Shown: piece after piece, positions 34,299 through 42,918 of the stretch
How positions within the stretch are numbered: position 1 is the stretch's first letter
Layout of the letters: each line of letters begins with the position of its first letter
DNA from: Myxococcales bacterium
GTDB lineage: Bacteria > Myxococcota_A > Polyangia > Polyangiales > Ga0077539
Assembly: GCA_013298625.1 (NCBI GenBank)
Contig: JAAFIF010000060.1
Span: 1-61,036, forward strand
Direction: 5' to 3'
Length of the DNA stretch: 61,036 nucleotides
Notes under the pieces: model-generated
What the model was told of the DNA's origin: nothing
The model's input: the letters and a program-made list of their open reading frames with translations, nothing else
The model's database searches: none
Made by a program: the position numbers and the translations under genes

Positions 34299-34307
34299 GC
34301 GGCTCAG
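34295..34307. terminator. Inverted repeat holding both stop codons
   Basis: CTGAGC-G-GCTCAG. The left arm contains the rpiB stop (34296-34298), the right arm the stop of the convergent acyl-CoA synthetase (34304-34306). No T-run. Same design as 22476-22492. Confidence 0.4.
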
Positions 34308-35959
34308 CAGCGCTCGACGTCGCCGGCCCAGTCGCGCAGCTCGCGCTTGAGCACCTTGCCCGTGGGGTTCGAGGGCAGGTGCTCGAGAAACACCCACTCG
34401 CGCGGGACCTTCGGGCCCGAGAGCCGCTCGCGCACAAACGCCTTGAGCTCGCCGGCGTTCACGTGAACGCCGCTTCGCAGCACGACGAACGCGCGCAGCC
34501 GCTCGCCCCACTCGCTGTCTTCGACGCCGATGACCGCGGCCTGCGCGACCGCCTCGTGCGCGGCGATGCACTCTTCGACCTCGACGGGGTACACGTTGAC
34601 GCCGCCGGAGATCACCATGTCGCGCTTGCGTCCGACGATGTGGAAGCAGCCGTGCTCGTCGAGCGTCGCGAGGTCTCCGACCGAGAAGAACCCGTCGCGC
34701 ATGCTCGACTGCGTCGCGTCGTCGTCAGCGTGGTAGCCAGCGACGAGCATCGCGTTGCGCGCATACAGCTCGCCCACGGATCCGCGCGGGACGGGCTTTC
34801 CCCCTTCGTCGAGCAGCACGATCTCCGTGCCCGGAACGCTGTGTCCAATGGTCCCCGGTGATCGCCGGAGCTCCTGCGGCCCAGCGACGGTCACGAGCCC
34901 CGTCTCCGTCGCTCCGTAGAAGTTGTAGAGCACGTCCCCCAATCGATCGAGCGCGCGCGTGCCCAGCGCTCCCGGCAGCTGCGCGCCGCCGCAGAACACC
35001 GCGCGCAGCCCACGCAGGTCGGTCTTGCGAAACGCCTCGTCGGGCAGGGCCATCAACCGATGCAGCATCGTGGGGACGATCGCCGCCGTGGTGATCCGCT
35101 CTCGCTCAATGATCGAGAGAAACTTCTCGGGCTCGAAATCGCGCTCGATCACGCACGTCCCGCCGAGCATCAGCGCCATCCCCGCGAAGCCGAGGCCCGT
35201 CGAGTGATACATGGGACACACGACGAGGTGCCGGTCGTTCGCGCGCATCGGCGTCTCGTGGATGAACGAGAAGAACCCCTCGATCTGCCCCGTGGCGAAC
35301 TTGCGCACCGCGCCCTTGGGCTTTCCTGTGGTGCCCGAGGTGTAGATGATCACCGTGCCTTCTTGCACGGCGCCTTCGGTCTCGGGGGGCTCGCGCAGGA
35401 TCGAGTCGAGCGACGCGAACCCATCGACCTCGCCGTTGACCGAGAACGCTCGATCCTTCGGCAGCTCGGCGAGCGCGCAGAGCGCCTCGATCGACTCGGC
35501 GAGCTCGGCTTCGAAGAACACGGCCTTCGCCCCAGAGTGCCGCAGCAGGTACTCGAGCTCGCGCGGCGTCGATCGCCACGAGCCGCTCACCGCGCCGGCC
35601 CCCATGCGCGACATCGCAGAGTTCACCACGAACACTTCGGGGCTGTTCTTCAGGATCGCCAGCACCCTGTCGCCGCGCCCGATGCCCTTCGCGCGCACGC
35701 CCGCGGCGAGGCGATCGATCCGACGATCGATCCCCCCGTACGTCCACGCGCGACCGCGAAACTCGAACGCGATCTTGTGCGGCGCGTTGCGCCCGTGAAT
35801 TCGAAAGATCGCCGACGGTCCGCTCCCGCCGAGCGCGAGCGTACGAACCGCGCCGAGCAGCCCCTTCGCGTTGATGTCCTGCCAGATCCCAGTCCGCGCG
35901 ACGACCCGCGCGAACATCGTGGCCTTGTCCGTGACGTTCTTCACTCGATCGGTCAGCAT
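34304..35959 (-). CDS. Acyl-CoA synthetase (AMP-forming, long-chain type)
   Basis: A 551-residue ANL-superfamily ligase that makes acyl-AMP and then acyl-CoA. The P-loop YTSGTTGKPKG, the ATP-binding FYGATETG, the hinge GRKRDMVISGG and the catalytic Lys in NPTGKVLKREL are all visible. The N-terminus resembles FadD-like bile-acid/long-chain ligases. ATG 35959 is preceded by a GGAGA site at a good distance. Substrate not determinable. Convergent with rpiB, divergent from the next gene. Confidence 0.9.
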   Translation of the reverse strand: MLTDRVKNVTDKATMFARVVARTGIWQDINAKGLLGAVRTLALGGSGPSAIFRIHGRNAPHKIAFEFRGRAWTYGGIDRRIDRLAAGVRAKGIGRGDRVLAILKNSPEVFVVNSAMSRMGAGAVSGSWRSTPRELEYLLRHSGAKAVFFEAELAESIEALCALAELPKDRAFSVNGEVDGFASLDSILREPPETEGAVQEGTVIIYTSGTTGKPKGAVRKFATGQIEGFFSFIHETPMRANDRHLVVCPMYHSTGLGFAGMALMLGGTCVIERDFEPEKFLSIIERERITTAAIVPTMLHRLMALPDEAFRKTDLRGLRAVFCGGAQLPGALGTRALDRLGDVLYNFYGATETGLVTVAGPQELRRSPGTIGHSVPGTEIVLLDEGGKPVPRGSVGELYARNAMLVAGYHADDDATQSSMRDGFFSVGDLATLDEHGCFHIVGRKRDMVISGGVNVYPVEVEECIAAHEAVAQAAVIGVEDSEWGERLRAFVVLRSGVHVNAGELKAFVRERLSGPKVPREWVFLEHLPSNPTGKVLKRELRDWAGDVERC

Positions 35960-35981
35960 GAGGGTCTCCGCGAGGTTGTCC

Positions 35982-37283
35982 GTGCAGTCGCCATCATCCG
36001 TCAAGTTCGCCCGCCGCTCGTTGTTCGTCGCCGGCGGCGCAGGCGCCTCTCTGGCAGCCTTTCGCGCGCTGCCGCAAGCGCTCGCAGCCCCGCCGCTCGG
36101 CCCGCCAGAGGCGTCAGTGCGCGCACAACTGCGAGCCCTCGCGACAGCAGGCGCCGTGGTCCTCGTCGACGACATCGACGCGGGAGCGTCGGCGAAGGTC
36201 ACCGTCCTCTGCCGGGTGCCTGCCTCGATCAACGAGGTGCGCGCGGTGATCGCAGCCCCCGATCGCTACGGCGACTTCATGGCCGTGCTTCGCGACACCG
36301 CCATCGACAGCCGCAGCGGCTCGATGATTGGTTTTCGCTTTCGGGCCGTCGCTTCGATCTTCGACATCCAGACGCACGCCTCGCTCCGCGTCGTGAACCA
36401 ACGCCGCATCGACGTCGCCATCATCCGCTCGGACCTCGGTCCCGGCGGCGCGCGCTGGGACCTGTTCGAAGAGCCCGACGGCTCGACGCTGATCAGCTGC
36501 TCGTGTTGGGGTGACCCGAGCCGAGGCCACTGGCTCTTTCGACAGATCGCCTCGCGCTCGCCTGCGGCGGTATCGATGATGACCAGCGCCGTCGCGCTCT
36601 TGCTGTCGCTCTCGCTCGCGCGTCGGCTGCGACGCTCGCTGCCCGCCGCGTCCACCGCGCAAGCGCCGCTGCTCGCGCTGCCCGAGCACGCGCGACAGCT
36701 GGTCTCTCCGCGCGGCGTCGTGGGAGCGATCACCTTGCGGCCCGACGGCTCGCTCGTGCAGGCCTCGAGCTGCGTCGCCGCGCCCGGCGCGCCTTCGTCC
36801 GTCGCCGCGTGGCTCGACGATCCCGCTCGATACCCGACGGTGTGGCGCTCGCTGAGAAACCTCCGCGTCGCGCCGCGCAGCGCCGAAGGCGTGCGGTTCA
36901 CCGCTGATCTCGAGGCGGGCGTCGGTCGCTCGAGCGGGACGCGGCTGCTCACGACCGAACGCGACGCGCAGTCGTACGCTGCGCGCTGGCTCGGCGTCGA
37001 CGGCGACGAGCGCGGCCACGAGCTGTTGTGGACCGCATCGACGCTCGACGCAGAGCGCGTAGCCGTGTGTGCGACGGTGAGGGACGAGGTCTCTCGCGTG
37101 GGATTTCCGCTGCGCTCGACGCTCGATCGCGAGCCAGCCCTGCGCGCGGGCTTCGGGTTCGGGCTGAGCGTGGTGTGGGCGCGATCGCTCGCCAACCGAC
37201 TGCGACGCGACCGCGTCACGGCCGCGACCGATGCTGGCGCGCTCGACGGTTTCAATGCGGCGGACGCCTCGGTTCGCCGTTGA
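35982..37283 (+). CDS. Exported protein with two START/SRPBCC-like domains
   Basis: A 433-residue product. From GTG 35982 the N-terminus reads VQSPSSVKFARRSLFVAGGAG, a twin-arginine-type signal (ARRSLF). Two regions, about 50-210 and 255-410, look like two copies of a lipid-binding START/SRPBCC (polyketide-cyclase-like) fold: DRYGDFMAVLRDTAIDS... and ...PARYPTVWRSLRNLRVAP, each with the 'helix, Y.. F/W..V..' start. Between them is a hydrophobic segment (AVSMMTSAVALLLSLSLA). Start is uncertain (ATG 35958 overlaps the divergent gene's start and has no ribosome site). Confidence 0.6.
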   Translation: MQSPSSVKFARRSLFVAGGAGASLAAFRALPQALAAPPLGPPEASVRAQLRALATAGAVVLVDDIDAGASAKVTVLCRVPASINEVRAVIAAPDRYGDFMAVLRDTAIDSRSGSMIGFRFRAVASIFDIQTHASLRVVNQRRIDVAIIRSDLGPGGARWDLFEEPDGSTLISCSCWGDPSRGHWLFRQIASRSPAAVSMMTSAVALLLSLSLARRLRRSLPAASTAQAPLLALPEHARQLVSPRGVVGAITLRPDGSLVQASSCVAAPGAPSSVAAWLDDPARYPTVWRSLRNLRVAPRSAEGVRFTADLEAGVGRSSGTRLLTTERDAQSYAARWLGVDGDERGHELLWTASTLDAERVAVCATVRDEVSRVGFPLRSTLDREPALRAGFGFGLSVVWARSLANRLRRDRVTAATDAGALDGFNAADASVRR

Positions 37284-37378
37284 CGACTCGAAGTCAGTTT
37301 CTCTACGCTCGTGCCGTCGTCGTTCGTCGCACCTGACTGTTGAGTGCGAGCGCGGCGCCTAAGGAGAAAACGTCAGCT

Positions 37379-37510
37379 ATGACCCCCAACGCGAAGAAGC
37401 TGCTGATTGGTTTTGGAGTGGCGCTGCTGTTGAGCGGCGTGATCTTTGTGCTCAGCCGCGACAAAGAGACGCCTCAGGGACAGCGCGGCGTCGTCGGCGC
37501 CTCGCAGTAG
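37379..37510 (+). CDS. 43-residue single-pass membrane peptide
   Basis: Short gene with a strong AAGGAG ribosome site 10 bases before ATG 37379. The product is MTPNAKK, a membrane helix (LLIGFGVALLLSGVIFVL) and a soluble tail of about 17 residues ending SQ. Good codon bias and an exact ribosome site support it. No family recognised; it lies between the START-like gene and the PEGA gene. Confidence 0.5.
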   Translation: MTPNAKKLLIGFGVALLLSGVIFVLSRDKETPQGQRGVVGASQ

Positions 37511-37579
37511 TCCAGTCCGACTCAGTGTTGTTGCGGACTCGCGGGGGAGCGATGGTTCCGCATACACTCGGGGCTGGTG

Positions 37580-38671
37580 ATGTCCTTGCCCTTTCGTTTC
37601 TCCCTCGTCGCTTCCATCGTCGTCGCGAGCTCGACGGCCGCCGCGCAATCAGCGCCCGATCCTTGCGCGAACCTGCCAACGCTTCCGGGCGAGGGCGGTC
37701 CGAGCGCCGCCGCGACCAGCGCGACCAACGCGACCAGCGCGACCGGCGCGACCAGCGCGACCGGCACGACCGGCACGACGAGCGCGAACACCACATCGGC
37801 TGAAGTTTCGCAGCAGTTTCTGCGCTGCGCGTTGGCGCGCTTCGGTCGGCAAGACTACCGCCAGGCCATTCGCTATTTCGATCTCGCCAACCGCGCCGCG
37901 CCCTCTGCGGACCTGCACTACAACATCGGTCGTTCGCACGAGCTGCTCAACGAGTACGACGAGGCAGCCACCGCGTACGAGCGCTACATCCGAGACAAGG
38001 TCAACGCGCCGGATCGTGCAGAAATCGAGCAGCGGATCGTGCAGCTTCGAGACCTCGCGCGGCGTCGGCGAGAGGCGGCGCGACAGCAGGACGCGCGCGC
38101 TCTCTTGACGATCATCGTCGATCAACCCGGGGCGCGGGTGTTCGTCGACGACCGTGACGTCGGCGCCTCTCCGCTCGCTCCAGGGCTGCAGCTCACGCCG
38201 GGCTCGCACCGCGTGCGGGTCGAGCGCGAGGGCTACCAACGGTGGGAGGGCGTGGTGCGCGCGCGCAGCGGCGAGACTGGCCGCGCCGAGGTCGCGCTCA
38301 CCGAAGCGACGCTGTTTCGCACGCAGCCCGCGCCCCACATCGCGAGCTTCGTCCTCGGCGGAACAGGCACCGCCGCGATCATCACCGGCGCGGTCCTCGG
38401 CTTCGTGGCTGCGAACAACGCGCGCTGCGACAGTGAGGTGACGACTGGTTGCCGCAATGCTCCCCCGCTCAACGTCATGAACGTGACTCGAACGGTGTGC
38501 GACTCCGTCGACAGGCTCACCTGCGCGCGCGACTCGATGAACACCATCTCGACCGTGGTCGTGAGCGCCGGCGTCGGGCTGCTCACTGGGGCGGTGATCG
38601 CGTGGTTCGTGGAGGCTGGCTCGGGGCGAACCGAGCGCATCCGCGTCGAGCGTGCGCGGACGGCTCGCTAG
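37580..38671 (+). CDS. TPR/PEGA domain exported protein
   Basis: A 363-residue product with a signal peptide (to about residue 23, SSTAAAQ). An Ala-Thr-Ser/Gly repeat at about residues 45-70 is followed by TPR helices (QFLRCALARFGRQDYRQAIRYFDLANRAAPSADLHYNIG...), a PEGA beta domain (LLTIIVDQPGARVFVDDRDVG...GSHRVRVEREGYQ), then two membrane helices (near 265-285 and 330-350) and Cys-containing loops. This is a common myxobacterial PEGA envelope protein. GTG 37577 or ATG 37580 can start it. Its stop overlaps the convergent gene's stop (CTAG). Confidence 0.75.
   Translation: MSLPFRFSLVASIVVASSTAAAQSAPDPCANLPTLPGEGGPSAAATSATNATSATGATSATGTTGTTSANTTSAEVSQQFLRCALARFGRQDYRQAIRYFDLANRAAPSADLHYNIGRSHELLNEYDEAATAYERYIRDKVNAPDRAEIEQRIVQLRDLARRRREAARQQDARALLTIIVDQPGARVFVDDRDVGASPLAPGLQLTPGSHRVRVEREGYQRWEGVVRARSGETGRAEVALTEATLFRTQPAPHIASFVLGGTGTAAIITGAVLGFVAANNARCDSEVTTGCRNAPPLNVMNVTRTVCDSVDRLTCARDSMNTISTVVVSAGVGLLTGAVIAWFVEAGSGRTERIRVERARTAR
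37712..37783 (+). repeat. Eight tandem 9-base units in the PEGA gene
   Basis: Units of type GCGACCAGC / GCGACCGGC / ACGACCGGC, coding for Ala-Thr-Ser, Ala-Thr-Gly and Thr-Thr-Gly in a linker. The near-identity suggests slippage-driven length change. Confidence 0.8.
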
Positions 38672-39744
38672 CGCAGAACCGGCCAGAGCTCCCGCTGGAC
38701 CTTCGTCACGACCCGCAGCGCGTCCGCGCTGTCGCGCGCGAGCTCACCTTGCGGGTGTCGCGCGTCCGCGGGGCTCTGCAGGCCGCGAACGCTCTCGGCG
38801 ATGCTCTGCTCGATCGCGCGCAGGTCGTAGCCTCCTTCGAGCGCGAGCAGGACGCGTCCGTGGCCCAGCTTGTCCGCGACGCGCGCGAGCTGCGCGGCCA
38901 TCCAGCGATAGTCCGCAGAGGCGAGGCGCATCGATGACAGCGGATCGCGCTCGTGCGCGTCGAAGCCCGCGCTGATCACGATGAGCTCGGGGGCGAAGTC
39001 TTCGACGATCGGCAGCACGATTCGCTCGAACGCCGCCGCGTAGGTCGCGCCGTTCGAGTCCGCCGGCAACGGGACGTTGAGAACCGAGCCGCGTCCGTCG
39101 TCGTGGCCGACCTCGTCGGCGCGCCCAGTGCCTGGATACAGCGGCCACTGGTGAAGCGACGTGAAGAGCACGGTGGGGTCGCGGTCGAAGATGTCCTGCG
39201 TCCCGTTGCCGTGGTGGACGTCCCAGTCGACGATGGCGACGCGGGCGAGTCCGCGGGCGCGAGCGTGCGCGGCAGCAATCGCTGCGTTGTTGAGCAAACA
39301 AAACCCCATCGCTCGGTCGCGCGTGGCGTGATGCCCCGGCGGACGGGCGAGCAAGACCGCTCGCTGCGCGTGGCCGTCGACGAGCGCGTCGATCGCAGAA
39401 ATCGCCGCGCCTGCCGCGCCCCACGCGGCCGCTCGCGAGCCGGGCGAAAAGAACGTATCGCCGTCGATGAAGCCTTGTCCGCGCTCGAGTGACCTCTCGA
39501 GCCGCTCGATGTGCTGCGCGGCGTGGACGCGGAGCAGCTCGTCGAGTGTGGGTTCACGAAGCGCGACGGCCGTCGCTGTAGGCGCCGCGTCGAGCACGCC
39601 CCGCCGCGCGGCGGCGAGGCGCTCGGGCCGCTCTGGGTGAAACCCTGGCGCCACGTGCGATTCTCCACGGGGATCGAAGGCGAGCGCGATCGAGCTGGGC
39701 GTGTGTGCGTCGGGCTGCAAGAGAACCTCTGGCCGAGTGTGCAC
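38668..39744 (-). CDS. Histone deacetylase family protein (acetoin-utilisation type)
   Basis: A 358-residue zinc deacetylase of the arginase/HDAC fold. Visible: FHPERPERL near the start, the paired His138-His139 in PPGHHATRD, the zinc ligands Asp175 and His177 in DWDVHHGNGTQ, a further Asp in GFDAHERDPLS and the LEGGYDL loop. In bacteria such enzymes act on small acetylated molecules or on acetylated proteins such as acetyl-CoA synthetase; the substrate here is unknown. Its TAG stop shares CTAG with the convergent gene's stop. Confidence 0.9.
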   Translation of the reverse strand: MHTRPEVLLQPDAHTPSSIALAFDPRGESHVAPGFHPERPERLAAARRGVLDAAPTATAVALREPTLDELLRVHAAQHIERLERSLERGQGFIDGDTFFSPGSRAAAWGAAGAAISAIDALVDGHAQRAVLLARPPGHHATRDRAMGFCLLNNAAIAAAHARARGLARVAIVDWDVHHGNGTQDIFDRDPTVLFTSLHQWPLYPGTGRADEVGHDDGRGSVLNVPLPADSNGATYAAAFERIVLPIVEDFAPELIVISAGFDAHERDPLSSMRLASADYRWMAAQLARVADKLGHGRVLLALEGGYDLRAIEQSIAESVRGLQSPADARHPQGELARDSADALRVVTKVQRELWPVLR

Positions 39745-39924
39745 GCGAAAGAGCGTCTTGACCGCGTGTTTCGCAGGGTGTTACCTCACTTTTGACTAGC
39801 GCCGCTGTGTGTTCGCGCCAAGGGGCTGAGGAGGCACTCCGGCGCGAACGAAGGGGGCGAGAGTACGCGCGAGCCGGTTCCCACATCAGTCAAAGGGAGC
39901 GCGGCCGCTGCACGGAGCAAACCG

Positions 39925-41109
39925 ATGCGTTGGAAATTGATTGGCGGAAACGTCCTCGCGCTCTTGTTCGCAACGATCGTTGCGCTCTTCTGGGTGCGCG
40001 GTTCAGTGACCGAGGCGCTCTCGCGTGACATCAGCCCGATGGTCGAGCGAAGCGTCGTCCTGTTCGACGCGCTTCGCACGGCGCAAGGCGACCGCTACCA
40101 GGGGCTCGTCACGGCGCAGGCCAACTCCGAGCTCGGCCGCAACGTGTTCGAAGCCACGAACACTACGGCGCGGAGCCTCGCGGCGTTCGAGTTCGCGCAG
40201 CGCGTCGGCCGCTCGGTGGGCGAGAGCTATCCGCAAGATCGCCCGCGGCCCGCAGACGTGGTGGCGATCACCGATGACCAGGGCAAGGTCCTCGCGCGCA
40301 ACATCGATCAGCGGCAAGAGGTCGGCCGCGACTTGAAGAACGAGTTCGAAGCGGTCGCGCAGGCGTTGACCACGGGCCAGCCCGTGCACGACTACATCCG
40401 CTACGACGGGACGCGTTGGTTCGACATGGTGTTCGCGCCGATCTCGCGCGAAGGCCGGGTCGCTGGGGTCATCGTCGTCGGCTACGAGCTCGCCGACAGC
40501 CTCGCGACGCAGGACAAGACGCGGCTCGGCGCCGACGTCGGCTACATCGTTCGCGAGGGCGATCGCTTCGCGGTCCAGAGCCTCTCGTTCGGAACACAGA
40601 CCGAAAAGAGCGCGATCCTCGCGTGGGCGTCGGCCAACAACATCGGCGCGACGCTCAACACCGACGGATCGCTCCCCGTGCGCGAGCTCGAGATCTCGGG
40701 CCGCCGATACCGCATCGCCGGCCGCGCCGTCCCCGGTCTGCATCGCCCGACCCGCGCAGGCGCCGTTCGACCGGGCTTCATCGTCCTGGCCGACGTGACG
40801 GCCGCGCAGGCGCCCGCCCTCGGAATCGTCCTTCCGATCCTGTACCTGGGCCTCCTCGCGCTGGTCATCATGGTCGTGCTCAACGTCCTGGTGAGCAACT
40901 CGATGCTCCAGCCCATCGAGGTCATCGAAGAGGGCTTGCTCAAGATCATCAACGGCGACCAGGCGCACCGCATCGAGCTGCAGCACGCCGAGCTCGGCGG
41001 GATCGTGTACCGCATCAACCAGCTCGTGCAGACGCTCACCGGCGAAGAAGAGAGCGACGAGTCGGGCCGCGTGTCCCGTCCGCCTCCCGGCCGCGGCCCG
41101 CAAGAGTAG
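39925..41109 (+). CDS. Double-cache membrane sensor without output domain
   Basis: A 394-residue product: membrane helix 1 at about 7-26 (LIGGNVLALLFATIVALFWV), a periplasmic domain of about 265 residues with cache-like wording (VVAITDDQGKVLARN, RWFDMVFAPISREGRVAGVIVVGYEL), membrane helix 2 at about 293-318, and a HAMP-like stretch (SMLQPIEVIEEGLLKIINGDQAHRIEL). It ends there in a disordered tail. No methyl-accepting, kinase, GGDEF or HTH domain follows, so the signal must leave via a partner. A GGAG site precedes ATG 39925. Confidence 0.7.
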   Translation: MRWKLIGGNVLALLFATIVALFWVRGSVTEALSRDISPMVERSVVLFDALRTAQGDRYQGLVTAQANSELGRNVFEATNTTARSLAAFEFAQRVGRSVGESYPQDRPRPADVVAITDDQGKVLARNIDQRQEVGRDLKNEFEAVAQALTTGQPVHDYIRYDGTRWFDMVFAPISREGRVAGVIVVGYELADSLATQDKTRLGADVGYIVREGDRFAVQSLSFGTQTEKSAILAWASANNIGATLNTDGSLPVRELEISGRRYRIAGRAVPGLHRPTRAGAVRPGFIVLADVTAAQAPALGIVLPILYLGLLALVIMVVLNVLVSNSMLQPIEVIEEGLLKIINGDQAHRIELQHAELGGIVYRINQLVQTLTGEEESDESGRVSRPPPGRGPQE

Positions 41110-41265
41110 CGTCGTCCGGCCGACCGGAGGGGATTCGTTGAAACGGGGGACAAATCCACGCGCTTTGCGCGCGCGGCGCGATCGATCGCTTGACGTCGCG
41201 GCCGACTCGCGGAATAGCGCGACCTGCCCCGTGGTAGTGCCACGGACCATGCGAGGATCACCCTG

Positions 41266-42021
41266 ATGGGCTTGTTCGATTTCTTCAAATCCAAGAGCGG
41301 CACGAAGTCCGCTGCCGCTGATGACAAGACGCTCGCGAAGCACGCCGAGCGCGTGCTCGACAAGCGCGCGATGAGCCCCGATCGCTTCGCGTCGATCGAG
41401 TTTCTGTGCCGCACGGCGACGGAGGACTCGTGGCGCTCGGTGCTGCCTCGCTTCAACTTCACCGTCGATCCGTCGATCACCGATCGCGAAGAGAAGCAGT
41501 ACATCCTCGACTCTGTGGTCGCCTCGCCCGACAACGCCGTCGAGCCGATCTGCGAGTACCTGCGCACGGCCGAGAGCCTCAACTGGCCCGTCAAAATGCT
41601 GCGCAAGATCGTCGATCGCGAGCGCCTCGTGAGCGAGCTGCTCGATCTGCTCTCGGGCTTCGACACCGGCTACGCGCGCAACGCCGATCGCAAGGCGCAG
41701 ATCATCGCCGAGCTCGAAGAAGAGAAGGACGGGCGCGTGCCGACCGCGGTGCTGCCCTTCCTCGCAGACTTCACCGAAGACGTGCGGTTTCAAGCGGTGC
41801 GCACGCTGTTTCACCAAGGCGACGAGGCCGTGGCCAGCGCCGCGCTCGCGAAGCTCTTCATCGAGGACGACTCTGCCCGCATCCGCTCGACCGTGGTCGA
41901 CGGATACGTCGAGACGAAGTGGGCCGTCGCTGCAGAGCAGCGCGAGAAGTTCGCGAGCGCGCTGCGGGGCGTCCCGACCGGGCCGTGGGCGCTCGACAGC
42001 GACGGGCGCGTTCGGCGCTGA
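41266..42021 (+). CDS. HEAT-repeat cytoplasmic protein
   Basis: A 251-residue soluble protein built of paired helices with HEAT/armadillo spacing: FASIEFLCRTATEDSWRSVL..., PDNAVEPICEYLRTAESL, ...AVLPFLADFTEDVRFQAVRTLFHQGDEAVASAALAKLF. The short N-terminus MGLFDFFKSKSG is a typical start of small cytoplasmic binding proteins. GAGGA ribosome site. It lies between two sensors without outputs, so it is a plausible adaptor (context only). Confidence 0.7.
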   Translation: MGLFDFFKSKSGTKSAAADDKTLAKHAERVLDKRAMSPDRFASIEFLCRTATEDSWRSVLPRFNFTVDPSITDREEKQYILDSVVASPDNAVEPICEYLRTAESLNWPVKMLRKIVDRERLVSELLDLLSGFDTGYARNADRKAQIIAELEEEKDGRVPTAVLPFLADFTEDVRFQAVRTLFHQGDEAVASAALAKLFIEDDSARIRSTVVDGYVETKWAVAAEQREKFASALRGVPTGPWALDSDGRVRR

Positions 42022-42041
42022 TCGACCCGGCGCGGGGGCTG

Positions 42042-42812
42042 TTAAGGGGTCGGCGAGGTGCCGAGCACGGCGCGCATGCGGTCTCGCAGCGCTTCGAGCT
42101 TCTCGATCGATGAGCTCGGCGCTCCAGCGGACTTCGCGTCGGCGATCGCCGCTTCGAGCTGCGCGATCTCTTCGGACTGCGAGCGCTTCAGGGCGTTGAC
42201 CATCGACAAGAACGCGTCGAACAAGTCCTCGAGCTCGTCGCCCTTTCGCAGCCGCTCGTGAATGTCGAGCTTGCCCGAACCCACGGTGCGCAGCAGCCGC
42301 TTGAGCTTGAAGATCGGCCCGACGACCTTGTGAGTGATCACGATGCCGCTCAGCCCCAAGAGCAGCACGAGCAGCGCGCCGCCGAGCACCAGCGTCAGCC
42401 GCGTGCGCGAGTAGTTGAGCTCGATCTCTTCGCGCGAGTGCCGCGCTTCGGCGAGCTTGGTCGTGAGCTCGGACTCGGCGCGGTGCAGGTCGCGGTTGAT
42501 CTGTGCGATGAGCTCGGGGTTGTCCGCGGCGTTCATCATCGCGTTGGTGTGCAGCACCTCGGCGCTCGTCTTGGACTCGCGAAACGCGCGCTCGGCCTGC
42601 GAGACCGCGGCGTTGGCTTGGATGCGCGCGGCGTTCGCGTTGCGAAACACGACGGCGCTGAGGCCCGTCGTGAGCACCAGCGCCACGCCGCAGATCATCG
42701 CGGTGTACTTCAGCTGAAACCGCGGGTTCAGCAGGTAGTTGCGCAGCAATCGCTTCGGCGGGGCGCCTTGGCCGGCGTGGGCGGCGGTGCTGTCTGCGGA
42801 CGAACTCGTCAT
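42042..42812 (-). CDS. HAMP-domain membrane protein without output domain
   Basis: A 256-residue product: cytoplasmic N-terminus containing RNYLLNPRFQLKYT, helix 1 at about 36-57, a short periplasmic helical loop of about 80 residues (coiled-coil like, AEARHSREEIELNYSRT), helix 2 at 139-161, a HAMP domain at about 160-212 (VVGPIFKLKRLLRTVGSGKLD...RKGDELEDLF) and a short coiled-coil end. No kinase, methyl-accepting or enzyme domain. The N-terminal block is a recognised start of small HAMP proteins in deltaproteobacterial-type genomes. Confidence 0.72.
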   Translation of the reverse strand: MTSSSADSTAAHAGQGAPPKRLLRNYLLNPRFQLKYTAMICGVALVLTTGLSAVVFRNANAARIQANAAVSQAERAFRESKTSAEVLHTNAMMNAADNPELIAQINRDLHRAESELTTKLAEARHSREEIELNYSRTRLTLVLGGALLVLLLGLSGIVITHKVVGPIFKLKRLLRTVGSGKLDIHERLRKGDELEDLFDAFLSMVNALKRSQSEEIAQLEAAIADAKSAGAPSSSIEKLEALRDRMRAVLGTSPTP

Positions 42813-42918
42813 GACGACCTCAACGAAAGAGAGTGTAGCCTGCGCGAGTGATTCTCGGTGGAGAACGACGATTTCCGGTGAAAAAGCTGCGTTCTGTCAT
42901 CTGCGTTCGCTCGCGCCG

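Noticed and set aside
37712..37783. CRISPR-like tandem array
   Set aside because: 9-base units without spacers, in frame within a protein linker; not a CRISPR.
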